From Dyadobacter psychrotolerans (GTDB lineage Bacteria > Bacteroidota > Bacteroidia > Cytophagales > Spirosomataceae), in NCBI RefSeq assembly GCF_004349265.1, contig NZ_SMFL01000005.1:594080-658079 (forward strand): a stretch of 64,000 bases of DNA. The letters run 5' to 3'. Shown here piece by piece: positions 1 to 9,421 of the stretch (positions are counted from its first letter, which is position 1; every line of letters starts with the position of its first letter). Under the pieces are notes generated by a model that was given only the letters and a program-made list of their open reading frames with translations, was not told the origin of the DNA and ran no database searches. A program made the translations under genes and the position numbers.

Positions 1-584
1 AATTCAAACGAGCTGCGCATTGCTGTTTTAATGCCGGTGATGATATTCGTCGCGGTGTAGATATTAAGCACACCAAGATTATCTTCTTTTTTCAATTTTT
101 CTCTTAAAGAAACCACCTGCTTGGTAATTCCCGTGTAGAGTAGTGCCAGTCTTTTAGAATCAGGGACCTTACCTCCATAGCGGCGAAACTTTTCTGCTGC
201 GTAAAGCGAATCAGCGAAAGGAAACCAGCTGGCGACTTTGGCTGCTTCTTCACCTTCCGCTTTTGAAAGCCTTAAATTTTCATCTCTGTCACGTTTGAAC
301 ATGATATAATCTGCCTTGCATTCCTGCGACAGCCCGTTGAAATTGATCTTTTCAAGTTTGGCTAAGTAATCCTGGTCCAGTTTGGCAAACCTGTTTCTTT
401 TTTCAGGGGAATATTCAACCACATAAGCGATCTGCAAAGAGGCATAGTCGGCATTGTATTTGGTTATGATCGAAGGCATTTCCTGGCAGGGGACAAACTC
501 TGCCGTACTTTGGGAAAATGACTTGCTTGCTGCCAGCAGGGCAATGACCAGCAGCCAGAGTGTTTTCATTTTTGTTCTTTTCAT
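1..584 (-). CDS. DUF885-like secreted protein, N-terminal part (cut by window edge)
   Basis: Reading leftwards from ATG 584 (alternative ATG 569) about 194 codons are open to the edge of the window. The N-terminus is a signal peptide (MKTLWLLVIALLAASKSFSQ after the 569 start). The stretch around residues 65-150 (FNGLSQECKADYIMFKRD, then WFPFADSLYAAEKFRR) resembles the N-terminal half of DUF885 proteins, a family thought to hold zinc-peptidase-like enzymes; the catalytic part would lie outside the window. It follows the SusD gene by about 60 bases with no visible terminator between them, so it is probably the third gene of the SusC-SusD operon, which would suit processing of an imported substrate. 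The family call rests on pattern memory only. Confidence 0.5.
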   Translation of the reverse strand, partial: MKRTKMKTLWLLVIALLAASKSFSQSTAEFVPCQEMPSIITKYNADYASLQIAYVVEYSPEKRNRFAKLDQDYLAKLEKINFNGLSQECKADYIMFKRDRDENLRLSKAEGEEAAKVASWFPFADSLYAAEKFRRYGGKVPDSKRLALLYTGITKQVVSLREKLKKEDNLGVLNIYTATNIITGIKTAMRSSFE

Positions 585-645
585 GATTGTTATTTAGATG
601 TTTTCGTTTTTAAAAAGGGATAGGCTGGGGGAGATTTTAAAGAGT

Positions 646-2070
646 TTATTGCACATCCCAGAATAAACGGGTGGCGTAAAGATCGCCTCCTATCTCCTTG
701 GCAGCAGCATCATAGCTGCCGCCGTTGACGGTTTGTTCGCTGATCGGATAAATAAAACGGACAGGTACTTTCGCTGCCATGGCAGCCGCTGGCGCTTTTA
801 GAACCGGGAAGTCCAAACGTCTGTATTCAGTCCATGCTTCAAATCCCTGCTCAAAAAGCGCAATCCATTTCTGGGTTCCGATCTTTTGTTTCCAGCTTCC
901 CGCTGCCGTTGTGTACTTCACTGCCGGCTGGGCAAGGTAAGCAGCTATACCGCTAACGCCATAGTATTGAAAAGAAGCCGTGATGGCTGCATTGTAATGA
1001 CTTTCCGCATTGGTGACATTCGCGATACCCCGCTCAGCTGCTTCGGCCAGAAGAAATTCCACCGAGGCGTAATCCAGCATGATATTAGGCAGTGTCGGTA
1101 CTAAAAAGCGGCTGCCCAGTGCCGAGAAGCTTTCATAGCGGCTGACCGCACCAGATTCTGCTCCCAGATACTGACCGTTGACCGGTGCGAAAAAAGCTGT
1201 CCGCCGCGGATCGGAAACTGCGTTCATAGTATTAACAAACACATCTGTTCCTACGTAGTATTTGAGGTTTTGTCTGACCAGAAAAGACCACCATGGATTT
1301 GAATTTGGAAATTCAGGCAAATAAGTAACCAGCGCATTGGCTGCATTACTGGTAAAAACACCGCTTGTTACCGCCGCACTTACAGCAGCCGCAGCCTCGG
1401 CAGGTGCTGCGTCGATGATGCGCATGCCGAGTTTTAATTTTAAGGAGTTGCCCATTTTAATCCACTTCGAGACATTGCCGGCGTAAATCAGATCGGCACT
1501 TCCAAAGCTTGTTCCGGCTGCATCCAGTCTGGCAGTGGCTGCGCTCAGACGGCTAATCAAATCCAGGTAGACCGTTTTTGCATCATCGTATTTTGGAAGC
1601 ACATTGTTAAAATCAAGCGCCTGTGAATATGGGATGTTACCATAAGAATCAACAAGTATCGAATAGGTGTACACCGACATGATTTCGATGATAGCAAGCT
1701 GATTTTTTTTCTTGATTTCCTCAGCAGCAGTGAGCGGCGTAGTGGCCGAAATGACTTTTGCACTTTCACTGAAATCTTTGAGTACGTCGCGGTACAGGGC
1801 ATCCCAGGAAAAGTTTTGAACATAGGTAACCCCTTCCAGATAGGTAACCGATGTGATCTGCTGCACGAAGAGCCTTCCCGAAGCAGGCCCGTTGGCCAGG
1901 TAGGTCGAGGAGTGCAGGTGATCCGATAAGTCGCGCTGGGCATTGGCGAAAAAAGTCTCCCCGCTGGCCACCGTAGCATTTTTTACATCGACGTTCAGCA
2001 GTGTCAGATCCTCACAGGAAGAGCACAGCAGCAACGAGGCAATCGATAGGGATTTTATTATAGTCTTCAT
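646..2070 (-). CDS. SusD/RagB-family substrate-binding lipoprotein (SusD-like_2 type)
   Basis: This 474-residue protein begins with a lipoprotein signal whose lipobox ends in LCSSC, so Cys19 would be lipidated and the protein held on the outer membrane. The body shows the alpha-helical TPR-rich pattern of SusD-like proteins of the shorter SusD-like_2 type, for example IEIMSVYTYSILVDSYGNIPY at about residues 125-145 and the C-terminal KWIALFEQGFEAWTEYRRLDFP, a hallmark of the family. SusD homologues cap the partner SusC barrel and bind the incoming glycan or peptide. The gene lies 11 bases downstream of the SusC gene on the same strand and is surely co-transcribed with it. The substrate cannot be told from sequence. 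Confidence 0.92.
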   Translation of the reverse strand: MKTIIKSLSIASLLLCSSCEDLTLLNVDVKNATVASGETFFANAQRDLSDHLHSSTYLANGPASGRLFVQQITSVTYLEGVTYVQNFSWDALYRDVLKDFSESAKVISATTPLTAAEEIKKKNQLAIIEIMSVYTYSILVDSYGNIPYSQALDFNNVLPKYDDAKTVYLDLISRLSAATARLDAAGTSFGSADLIYAGNVSKWIKMGNSLKLKLGMRIIDAAPAEAAAAVSAAVTSGVFTSNAANALVTYLPEFPNSNPWWSFLVRQNLKYYVGTDVFVNTMNAVSDPRRTAFFAPVNGQYLGAESGAVSRYESFSALGSRFLVPTLPNIMLDYASVEFLLAEAAERGIANVTNAESHYNAAITASFQYYGVSGIAAYLAQPAVKYTTAAGSWKQKIGTQKWIALFEQGFEAWTEYRRLDFPVLKAPAAAMAAKVPVRFIYPISEQTVNGGSYDAAAKEIGGDLYATRLFWDVQ

Positions 2071-2081
2071 TGTGAGTTGAT

Positions 2082-5000
2082 TTAGAAGGTAAGTTTAAGA
2101 TTGGCGCCAAAATTGCGGGTTGTAGGAAACACCCCGGTTTGGAACCCCTGAAGATTGCCGGATCCCAAACCTGCCTCAGGATCAGCATTTGGTAGGTTTT
2201 TGTGAATGATCCACAGATTCGAACCCACCAAAGAGAACTGCGCTGCAAACAGCCCCAAACGTTTTACGAACGCGGTGGGAACAGAATAGCTCAGCGACAC
2301 TTCTCTTAATTTTACATAAGACGCATCATATAAATACATCGCACTCGGAGCTGTCGGTATTCCAAGAGCGTGATTGCGGTCAACCATTTCTGTGCGCACC
2401 GTGTTGACAGCCCCATCAGGGGTTACCCCGTTGAGTATAATGCCGCCGCCCTGCGCGATTGGGTTTCTCACCGGATTGCCCAAATCATTGATCCCGACTG
2501 TGTTCTCATACAAACCGTTTCTTGAACCCACCGCCATGTCTTCAGAGAAGATGTCTCCGCCTTGCTGCATGTCCACTAAAAATTTCAGGCTCAATCCTTT
2601 ATAGGAAACCGTATTGGTGACTCCGCCGATCCAGTCCGGATTCATATTACCCAGAATGTTTTTCGATGAGGTCGTCTTTTTATATTTTCCCGTGGTTTGG
2701 TCTACAACAGGCTTGCCGTCGATGTATTCATAATCAGATCCAAACCAGGTTCCATAAGGCTGACCGATGGTTGCATTCAAAGACATGTCTGTGCTAAATG
2801 AGCCCAGCGACAGATTGGTTACGCCATCGTATAGTGAAAGAACCTTGCTTCTGTTGGCAGACCAGTTTACATTCACATCCCACTTTACAGCGGTTTTTGC
2901 CAATATCTTTCCGGTAAGCGTAATTTCAAGTCCCTTGTTTTGCAGTGCGCCCGCATTGACATATTTGTTGGTATATCCCGTCGCTGCGGTTACTGCCACG
3001 GGCATGATCTGATTGATCGTGTTGGTGCGGTAAACCGAAAGGTTCAGACCAAGCCGGCTCATTAAAAATGACGTTTCAATACCTGCTTCAAAGCTTTCGG
3101 TATTTTCAGGTTTTAATGTGGGATTGTTTTTTGTGCTGTTAACCGAGTAAAGCTGCGTGGTTCCGAAAGCAACCGGTTTGGTCAGTACGTCGACAAGACT
3201 GAGCGGCTGAGCACTATTACCAACTTCTGCATAGTTGATGCGGATTTTTCCAAAAGATAGAAAATCTGTTTTCCAATATTCAGAAAAAACAAAGCTACCC
3301 GCTATCGAAGGATAAAAGAAGGCATTCGAACCGCTTGGCAGTGTCGAAGACTGATCCACCCGTGATGTAATGTCGAGGTAAAATGCATGTTTGTATCCCA
3401 GTGAGACGGTAGCGAAATAACCATTAACACCGGTTTGTCTGAAAGATTCGACTGCCGGAGGCGGCGTGCCGACTGAGTTGGATATCGAATAAAGTTTACT
3501 GACGATCAGTCCGCCGTTGGTCGCGTTGTAGATCGATTGCAGTTTGTTGCGACGGATGTTGGTTCCGACCACACCGCTCATGTTGAGGTTTTTGGCTATG
3601 TCAAAATTGTAATTGGCCATCAGATCATAATTAATCTCCTGAAAGTTGTTGTTACGGACGGTATATCTTGCCGGAACACGGTTGAGTGTATTTTGTCTTT
3701 CCTCCATCAGATACGAGTAGCTGTCCGCAGAGATCCTGCCCAGAACATCGAGCCACTTGGTCACTTTGTAATTAAGAGAGGCATTGCCCACAAAACGGGT
3801 TCTGTCATCAGACTGCTGGTTTTCGTTAATCAGATAATAAGGATTATCGATGGTTCCACCGGGGAACTGCGTTAGGTTTTTTCCTGTCGTTTCATAGAGC
3901 GATCTCACTTTTCCCATGTCTACATTAGGCTGCCAGTATTGTCGCATGTTGACCATGAAATTGCTAAATGAGGAGCCTGAGCCTCTTTCACTTCTGCCCC
4001 TTGTTTTACTAATTGTGTAAGTGGCCAGCGCGCTGGCGGTCAGTTTCTCAGAAAGTTTAAATGAGCTGTTCAACGAAAAACTATGACGCTTTAAACTACT
4101 GGATGGTACTGTGCCGTTTTCCAGATAATTCGAGTAGGACAGACGGTAGGATGACTGTTTGTTGTTGCCAGCCAGTGCAATGTTGTTCGTGGAAGTGAAT
4201 CCTTTTTTAAACAATGTGATCGGACCGTTGTCTGTCGGCACCCAGGGAGAGGCTTTTTTGTAATTTGGGGACTCGGGGTAAAAAGAGTCAAATTGATAAA
4301 CCATCAGGTTGGGATCATATGCTGCACCAAAGCCGGCATACTGCATGTAAGGAGACACCAAATCGATCACCCCGTCGCCATTGACATCTTCCGAATTAAA
4401 AAAACTCTTTTTATCCGCTCCGTTCAAAGCGCCATAACCCGCGCCATAACTCTGCTGATATTTTGGGAACGTATTTTTATCAACAATACCAATCGTGACG
4501 CCCGAGCTGACCGAAAGGCCAAGTCCTACTTTTTTAGAGCCTTTTTTGGTGGTTACAATGATAGCGCCGTTTGCTGCTCTTGAACCGTAAAGCGCGGTAG
4601 CAGCAGCGCCTTTAAGAATATTAAGCGATTCAATGTCGTCCGGATTCAAATCCGAGGCCAAATTGCCATAGTCATAACTGTTGTTGGAAGTGGATGCATT
4701 GGAATTGTCCACCGGCACACCGTCAATCACATACAAAGCCTGATTGTCTCCGGTCAGGGATTTGTTACCGCGTATGACGATATTGGCAGAGCCGCCAATG
4801 CCTGTATTAGTCCTGATCTGCACACCGGAAACCTTGCCTGATAAAGCGCTGGTCACATTGCCTGTCGATGCTGTGGTTAGGTTGTCTCCATCGAGTTGCT
4901 GAGAGGAGTAGCCCAGTGAGCGTTTTTCGCGGGAAATTCCCAGCGCAGTAACAACAACCTCGCTTAATGTTGTAGAGCTGACCTGCATTTGAATTTCATA

Positions 5001-5264
5001 CTGCGATCTTGAATCAAGCTGAATGCGCTGGGTCTCATAACCGATAAAGGAAGCGACGATTACACCATTTTCAGGAACCTGGATTTGAAAAATTCCCTGA
5101 ATATCTGTCTGTGTTCCGGTGTTGGTTCCTTCCACCTTAATGGTTACGCCGGGAATGCCTGTCTCATTGCCTTTTTCAAGAACCTTTCCCGAAATTGTTT
5201 TGGTTTGGGCCAGTACATTTTGCATGAGCAGTAAGCTCAGTATTAATAGAAAATGTTTTTTCAT
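2082..5264 (-). CDS. SusC/RagA-family TonB-linked outer membrane receptor
   Basis: The 1060-residue product has a signal peptide (residues 1-20, ending VLAQ) and a carboxypeptidase-regulatory-like domain at about 22-105 (ISGKVLEKGNETGIPGVTI). Next comes the SusC signature SEVVVTALGI, a plug domain with ALSGKVSGVQI and ALYVIDGVPVDNS, the motif ALYGSRAANGAIIVTTKKG, and a long beta-barrel ending in an aromatic residue (ANLKLTF). It imports oligomers across the outer membrane using TonB energy. There is no STN domain, so unlike the receptor at 34.5-38 kb it should not signal directly to a FecR anti-sigma factor. It is the first gene of the SusC-SusD-DUF885 group, with a long AT-rich leader region upstream. 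Confidence 0.95.
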   Translation of the reverse strand: MKKHFLLILSLLLMQNVLAQTKTISGKVLEKGNETGIPGVTIKVEGTNTGTQTDIQGIFQIQVPENGVIVASFIGYETQRIQLDSRSQYEIQMQVSSTTLSEVVVTALGISREKRSLGYSSQQLDGDNLTTASTGNVTSALSGKVSGVQIRTNTGIGGSANIVIRGNKSLTGDNQALYVIDGVPVDNSNASTSNNSYDYGNLASDLNPDDIESLNILKGAAATALYGSRAANGAIIVTTKKGSKKVGLGLSVSSGVTIGIVDKNTFPKYQQSYGAGYGALNGADKKSFFNSEDVNGDGVIDLVSPYMQYAGFGAAYDPNLMVYQFDSFYPESPNYKKASPWVPTDNGPITLFKKGFTSTNNIALAGNNKQSSYRLSYSNYLENGTVPSSSLKRHSFSLNSSFKLSEKLTASALATYTISKTRGRSERGSGSSFSNFMVNMRQYWQPNVDMGKVRSLYETTGKNLTQFPGGTIDNPYYLINENQQSDDRTRFVGNASLNYKVTKWLDVLGRISADSYSYLMEERQNTLNRVPARYTVRNNNFQEINYDLMANYNFDIAKNLNMSGVVGTNIRRNKLQSIYNATNGGLIVSKLYSISNSVGTPPPAVESFRQTGVNGYFATVSLGYKHAFYLDITSRVDQSSTLPSGSNAFFYPSIAGSFVFSEYWKTDFLSFGKIRINYAEVGNSAQPLSLVDVLTKPVAFGTTQLYSVNSTKNNPTLKPENTESFEAGIETSFLMSRLGLNLSVYRTNTINQIMPVAVTAATGYTNKYVNAGALQNKGLEITLTGKILAKTAVKWDVNVNWSANRSKVLSLYDGVTNLSLGSFSTDMSLNATIGQPYGTWFGSDYEYIDGKPVVDQTTGKYKKTTSSKNILGNMNPDWIGGVTNTVSYKGLSLKFLVDMQQGGDIFSEDMAVGSRNGLYENTVGINDLGNPVRNPIAQGGGIILNGVTPDGAVNTVRTEMVDRNHALGIPTAPSAMYLYDASYVKLREVSLSYSVPTAFVKRLGLFAAQFSLVGSNLWIIHKNLPNADPEAGLGSGNLQGFQTGVFPTTRNFGANLKLTF

Positions 5265-6199
5265 TGCTTGGATTTGGGTTAAGGAAATTTAAAATAAAGC
5301 CACATCAATTGACTAGCTTATTCAATTGGTGTCAGTTAAAAATCAGGCACAGTTGATCTGATAGTTACATTGAATGAATGTAATTTGATATGCAATAAAA
5401 ATTGAGAGTCAGCCACGAAAAGTAGCTGCCTATTTTAATTAGTAATGAAAAATAGTTTTTGGTTTATTTTTATAATTAACTGTATTTTAATTAATTGAAT
5501 TTCTGTTAAGGTAAATAAAACGTGTCAGGTCTAAATTGTAGCATTTAGAGCTGAGTAATTGGACCGATAAATCGCAGACATTATTTGTATCTATACTCTA
5601 TTAGCAAATAAAATATAAAATACATTAAATTAACGCTTAGCTATATACTTTATAGCATGCCTGATTAAAATCCTGCCTGTTTAGTTCAGAATTTTTGAAT
5701 TAATAAAAATGAAAATGTGTCAGATCGAAATGCACGAAGCAAAAAAATAGCTGATGTTTCTTTGCTGTGCACGGCGCGTAATTAACAATACAATATTAAG
5801 CTAATACCAACTTGAATTGTTAACCAATTTTATCCTAAGATTGGGCTATATTAACTTCTATTGTATAATGTTTCGTCAAATTGCTTTTTTGTTTTTAATA
5901 AATATTATTAATGACTCGTTTTTTGCAATAATATTTGGAAAAAAATAGAAATTCAGTTATTTGTGATGGGCTGCCTGTCAGGGTAGGCGAAGAACCATCG
6001 AAGAGAAGCAGGAGAGATAAACTGAGTGGATCGACAAGTGTTTAGTAATTCCTGTTCCCACAAGAAATTATTGATACACTGATTTAAGTGGTTGATTAAA
6101 TATACCCTCAGGTAGGTATTGTAATAGTACAGTTAACCAGTTAATCTTTGTTGTAAATTATTCAAAAGCTTTACAAACCCCTTCTCAAATCTCAATCTT
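5265..6199. other. Long AT-rich intergenic region between divergent genes
   Basis: About 935 bases separate the SusC start from the damaged plus-strand gene at 6200. No convincing open frame was found on either strand. The region should hold the SusC promoter and that of the pseudogene. A weak match to the Bacteroidota minus-7 box (AATCTTTG, near 6143-6152) lies about 50 bases before 6200, with a TTG some 21 bases further up. The patch around 5965-6040 is less AT-rich than its surroundings and might be the remnant of a lost gene, but I could not assign it. Confidence 0.5.
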
Positions 6200-7855
6200 A
6201 TGAAAAACTATTTTGGAATCACCGCCAATAGAAATTTTATTGCATTTATTTTGTTATTAATTGTATCGATTTGGGTTCCTGCTAACGCTCAAGTAAGCAT
6301 GAAGAAATAATAAGAACTCAAAAATGATAAAAAACTGCAAAATGATGTGCTCGCTATACCAGCAATTATTCAGAAAAAATTTAAGAAGTCTGCTATCGCG
6401 CCGGCAACACCAGTAGATCTGATTACACCCGGGGCGTTTAACAGACTCGTAAAACGGGACATGGAATTTGTATTGATAGGCGAGCAATCTCCGGTGTCAA
6501 GTGTAAGTCTTGATGTCAACGATGAAACAAGTCTTAAGTTGACGGGCAGGATACCCACAAAATGAGGTATCCAGACATTTGAATTTGGTGCAGGAAAGAA
6601 GGATAAGAAAATTCCTCTATTTGAAAAGGGGAAATACAATGGCAAATTTGAGTTTACATATAACTTTCACATCATACCAGCGATAAATATCTACGAATTC
6701 ACCAAAGACGCACAAAAGGTTATTGCTCCGATTATTACAGTAAAAAATGTTGCATTAAATTAGAAAATGGTAGATACAGCGTTTGTATTGGCGACATTTC
6801 TTGAAATTATAGATTCGGAGGCTTATGGCGTTATTAAAACTTCTGTACTTCCTAAGTTAGAAGATGCTGACGAATTTGTTTCAAAAAATTATTGTGCTAG
6901 GGTGATATCTGATGATCTCAATAAGTCTTTTGATCAAAGAGCATACTCAGGAGATTCGTTCGACAAATTATATGTAAAATTAGCCAAGGTTTATTTTTCA
7001 AAACTTGATTCCGCTAGAACTGTTAGGGATGTTAATGAATTTATATTCAGTGGTTTAGGAAGGAGAGATGCGAGGCTGGATAAACTGCTAACCGACTTGA
7101 AAGACGTTTTGTCACGACTGGCGACAAGGGATACGCAACTGTCAAGTAAAGAGATTGAATTGGCTGCACCATACTGGGCAAAGAAAAATTTGCAGTGGCT
7201 CACTATTTCTCCGGGCATTGGAATTAACGCTTACAAGACTTATGGACGGGACGAAAAAAATCAGGTAATCGATCCAAAAAATACAACGTTTCTTACTCCG
7301 AAGGTTGCTGGATGGTATTCGTTTTACAGTGTACTTGAAAAAGCAAGTCGCTTGTATCGTATAGGGATTGAGGGCATTGTCGCGAATAACCTAAAAGATT
7401 TTAAGGAAATAAAATATTATGAAAGGGATACACTCCTGATTGAACCAAATGGCAATGCTGTGATCTCGGAGGAAACTACAAGTGGAATATTCCGTGATCA
7501 GGCCAGCAAAAAAGGTTACAAATTTATTGTCAACCTGCGTGGAGAGTTCTACTTGTTGCCCAAAAAGAATTTTATCCCAGGCCTGTCAGTAAAAACAGGT
7601 TTTGTTAGAAGCGGTATGCTTGAAACTGATAAAAGACGATTCGAAATACAGATCGGAACAATTATCAATATTTTCAATAAGGAAAAGAATAAGCCGGTTT
7701 TAACCTTACAGCCCTACTTCTCTATGGATAATTTACTTAAACAGCAGGAAAAAACCAGGCAAGGCCTTGTGAGAAATTTAAGAGGAAGTGAAAAGTTGTC
7801 TGCCGGTATGCTGCTTGGGCTACCAATTCAGGGTTTACTTTCTGTAAAGGACTAA
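6200..7855 (+). pseudogene. Secreted or outer-membrane-barrel-like protein gene with four in-frame stop codons
   Basis: A single reading frame starts at ATG 6200 with a good signal peptide (FIAFILLLIVSIWVPANAQ) and continues to the TAA at 7855. It is interrupted by tandem TAA TAA at 6308-6313, TGA at 6563-6565 and TAG at 6761-6763. No frame change is needed, and the segments between stops read like normal protein. The last open part (6767-7855, 362 codons) contains alternating hydrophobic and polar strands such as GYKFIVNLRGEFYLLP and ends LSAGMLLGLPIQG, as expected of a beta-barrel or other beta-rich exported protein. I do not recognise the family. Simple decay by nonsense mutation is the likeliest reading; translation of the 362-residue part alone from ATG 6767 would give a product without an export signal. 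Confidence 0.7.
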
Positions 7856-7941
7856 AAGCTGTGAAGTATATTTCGTGATTGATTCCCCTCTGGCATAAGT
7901 TTAGAGAACTAATAAATTTTAGTTAATATCCTTTTTGCCTG

Positions 7942-8850
7942 ATGGCCAAAAACAATAAATCAATTTACAGTGCATTAATTGCCAATGTACTTATAGCTGT
8001 CACCAAGTTTGCCGCCGGAGCTTATTCGAACAGCTCTTCGATGATATCCGAGGGAATTCACTCGCTGGTCGATACGGTTAATCAGCTCCTTCTACTTTAC
8101 GGACTTAAACGAAGTAAAAAACCAGCAGACGCCCTGAGGCCTTTTGGATATGGCAAAGAGCTTTATTTTTGGTCATTTATCGTCTCCATCCTGATTTTTG
8201 GTCTCGGCGGGGGGATTTCGATCTTCCAGGGAATTTTGCATATTATTGAGCCCGAAGCGCTTGGAGACCCAACATGGAATTACGCCGTAATTGGTATGTC
8301 GATTTTGCTGGAAGGCTGGTCGCTGTTTGTTGCCATTAAAGAATTTGACAAAGTCCGAAATGGTCTGAGCTGGTGGAATGCGATAGTAAAAAGCAAAGAC
8401 CCGTCAAGCTTTCTGGTTCTTTTCGAAGACGGTGCTGCAGTGCTGGGACTATTGATCGTATTTGTCTTTATGATCATCGGGCATCATTTTCAAATCGTTT
8501 ACCTGGACGGAATAGCTTCTGTGATGATCGGCCTGCTGCTTGTGTTCGTATCTGCGATTCTGGCCAGAGAAAGCCGGAGTCTTCTAATGGGAGAGGGCAT
8601 AGCGCCGGAGACACAGGAAAAAATAAGAGCTTTGGCAGAACAAGACCAGGCGGTCTTAAAAGTTTTGAGTATGATGTCAACCTATCAGTCGCCTACCGAA
8701 GTGCTACTGATGCTGATCGTTGTATTCAAGGCTGATATCGACACAGAAGACATTACAGATTCAATTGAACGCATCCGTAAGTCTGTCAAAGACGCCTTTC
8801 CTCTAATTCGTTTTGTGATCATTCAGCCACAGACCGTTGAAGGTAATTAA
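7942..8850 (+). CDS. Cation diffusion facilitator family transporter
   Basis: The 302-residue protein has the six-helix layout of CDF metal/proton antiporters. TM1 (YSALIANVLIAVTKFAAGAY) is followed by the TM2 metal-site motif EGIHSLVDTVNQ (HxxxD, about residues 36-47), a cytoplasmic loop with LRPFGYGKELYFW, further helices, and TM5 carrying YLDGIASVMIGLLL. That TM5 form (one Asp rather than a HxxxD pair) and the short C-terminal domain resemble the SLC30A9-like branch more than FieF. CDF proteins export zinc or other divalent metals from the cytoplasm; the metal is not predictable here. The gene stands alone, 86 bases before cdd, and may share a transcript with it. Confidence 0.88.
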   Translation: MAKNNKSIYSALIANVLIAVTKFAAGAYSNSSSMISEGIHSLVDTVNQLLLLYGLKRSKKPADALRPFGYGKELYFWSFIVSILIFGLGGGISIFQGILHIIEPEALGDPTWNYAVIGMSILLEGWSLFVAIKEFDKVRNGLSWWNAIVKSKDPSSFLVLFEDGAAVLGLLIVFVFMIIGHHFQIVYLDGIASVMIGLLLVFVSAILARESRSLLMGEGIAPETQEKIRALAEQDQAVLKVLSMMSTYQSPTEVLLMLIVVFKADIDTEDITDSIERIRKSVKDAFPLIRFVIIQPQTVEGN

Positions 8851-8935
8851 CAAGCATTTGATCAGGTGGGCTTTTATTTCGCTAGAGCGCTTATATTAGC
8901 CAAAGTTTAGAAAGGTTAATCAATCATTTATTGGC

Positions 8936-9421
8936 ATGAAACAGCAAGTTTCTTTTGATTTTCAGTTGCTAACCAGCGATAATGAGCTGGATTTAGCCCT
9001 GCAAAACTTATTGGCCGCGGCCAGATCCGCCGTTGCGTTGTCCTATGCGCCTTACTCTAAGTTTCATGTCGGGGCGGCAATACTGCTGCAAAATGGTGAA
9101 ATTGTAAAAGGTGGTAACCAGGAAAACGCTTCTTTCCCTGCCGGTATCTGTGCTGAGCGCGTGGCCTTGTCCGCCGTATCGTCGCTTTTCCCTTCCGAAA
9201 AAATTCAGGCAATTGCCATAGCCTACACCAATGCGCAAAGCGATGAGATGGATGAGAACATACTTTCTCCCTGCGGGATTTGCCGGCAAAGTATTCTGGA
9301 AGTTGCAGACCGTCAGTCAGATGAGATACAGATTCTTCTAAGCAGTCCGGCCGGAAAAATAATTTTGATAGACAGCGCGCGCCACTTGCTTCCGCTGGCA
9401 TTTTCGTCGAGTAATTTATAG
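8936..9421 (+). CDS. cdd: Cytidine deaminase
   Basis: The 161-residue enzyme deaminates cytidine and deoxycytidine to uridine and deoxyuridine in pyrimidine salvage. Diagnostic residues are visible: YAPYSKFHVGAAIL (substrate pocket, about residues 39-52), the zinc/catalytic motif CAER at about 71-74 with the proton-shuttle Glu, and PCGICRQ at about 111-117 giving two more zinc cysteines. Three Cys ligands place it in the homotetrameric short class. It carries an N-terminal extension of about 20 residues relative to many homologues. Its stop codon directly abuts the stop of the convergent kinase gene with no base between them. Confidence 0.95.
   Translation: MKQQVSFDFQLLTSDNELDLALQNLLAAARSAVALSYAPYSKFHVGAAILLQNGEIVKGGNQENASFPAGICAERVALSAVSSLFPSEKIQAIAIAYTNAQSDEMDENILSPCGICRQSILEVADRQSDEIQILLSSPAGKIILIDSARHLLPLAFSSSNL

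Noticed and set aside
6200..7855. Stop-codon reassignment or programmed readthrough as explanation for the broken gene
   Set aside because: All three stop types occur, one as a tandem pair, while the other genes of the window use TAA, TAG and TGA as normal stops.
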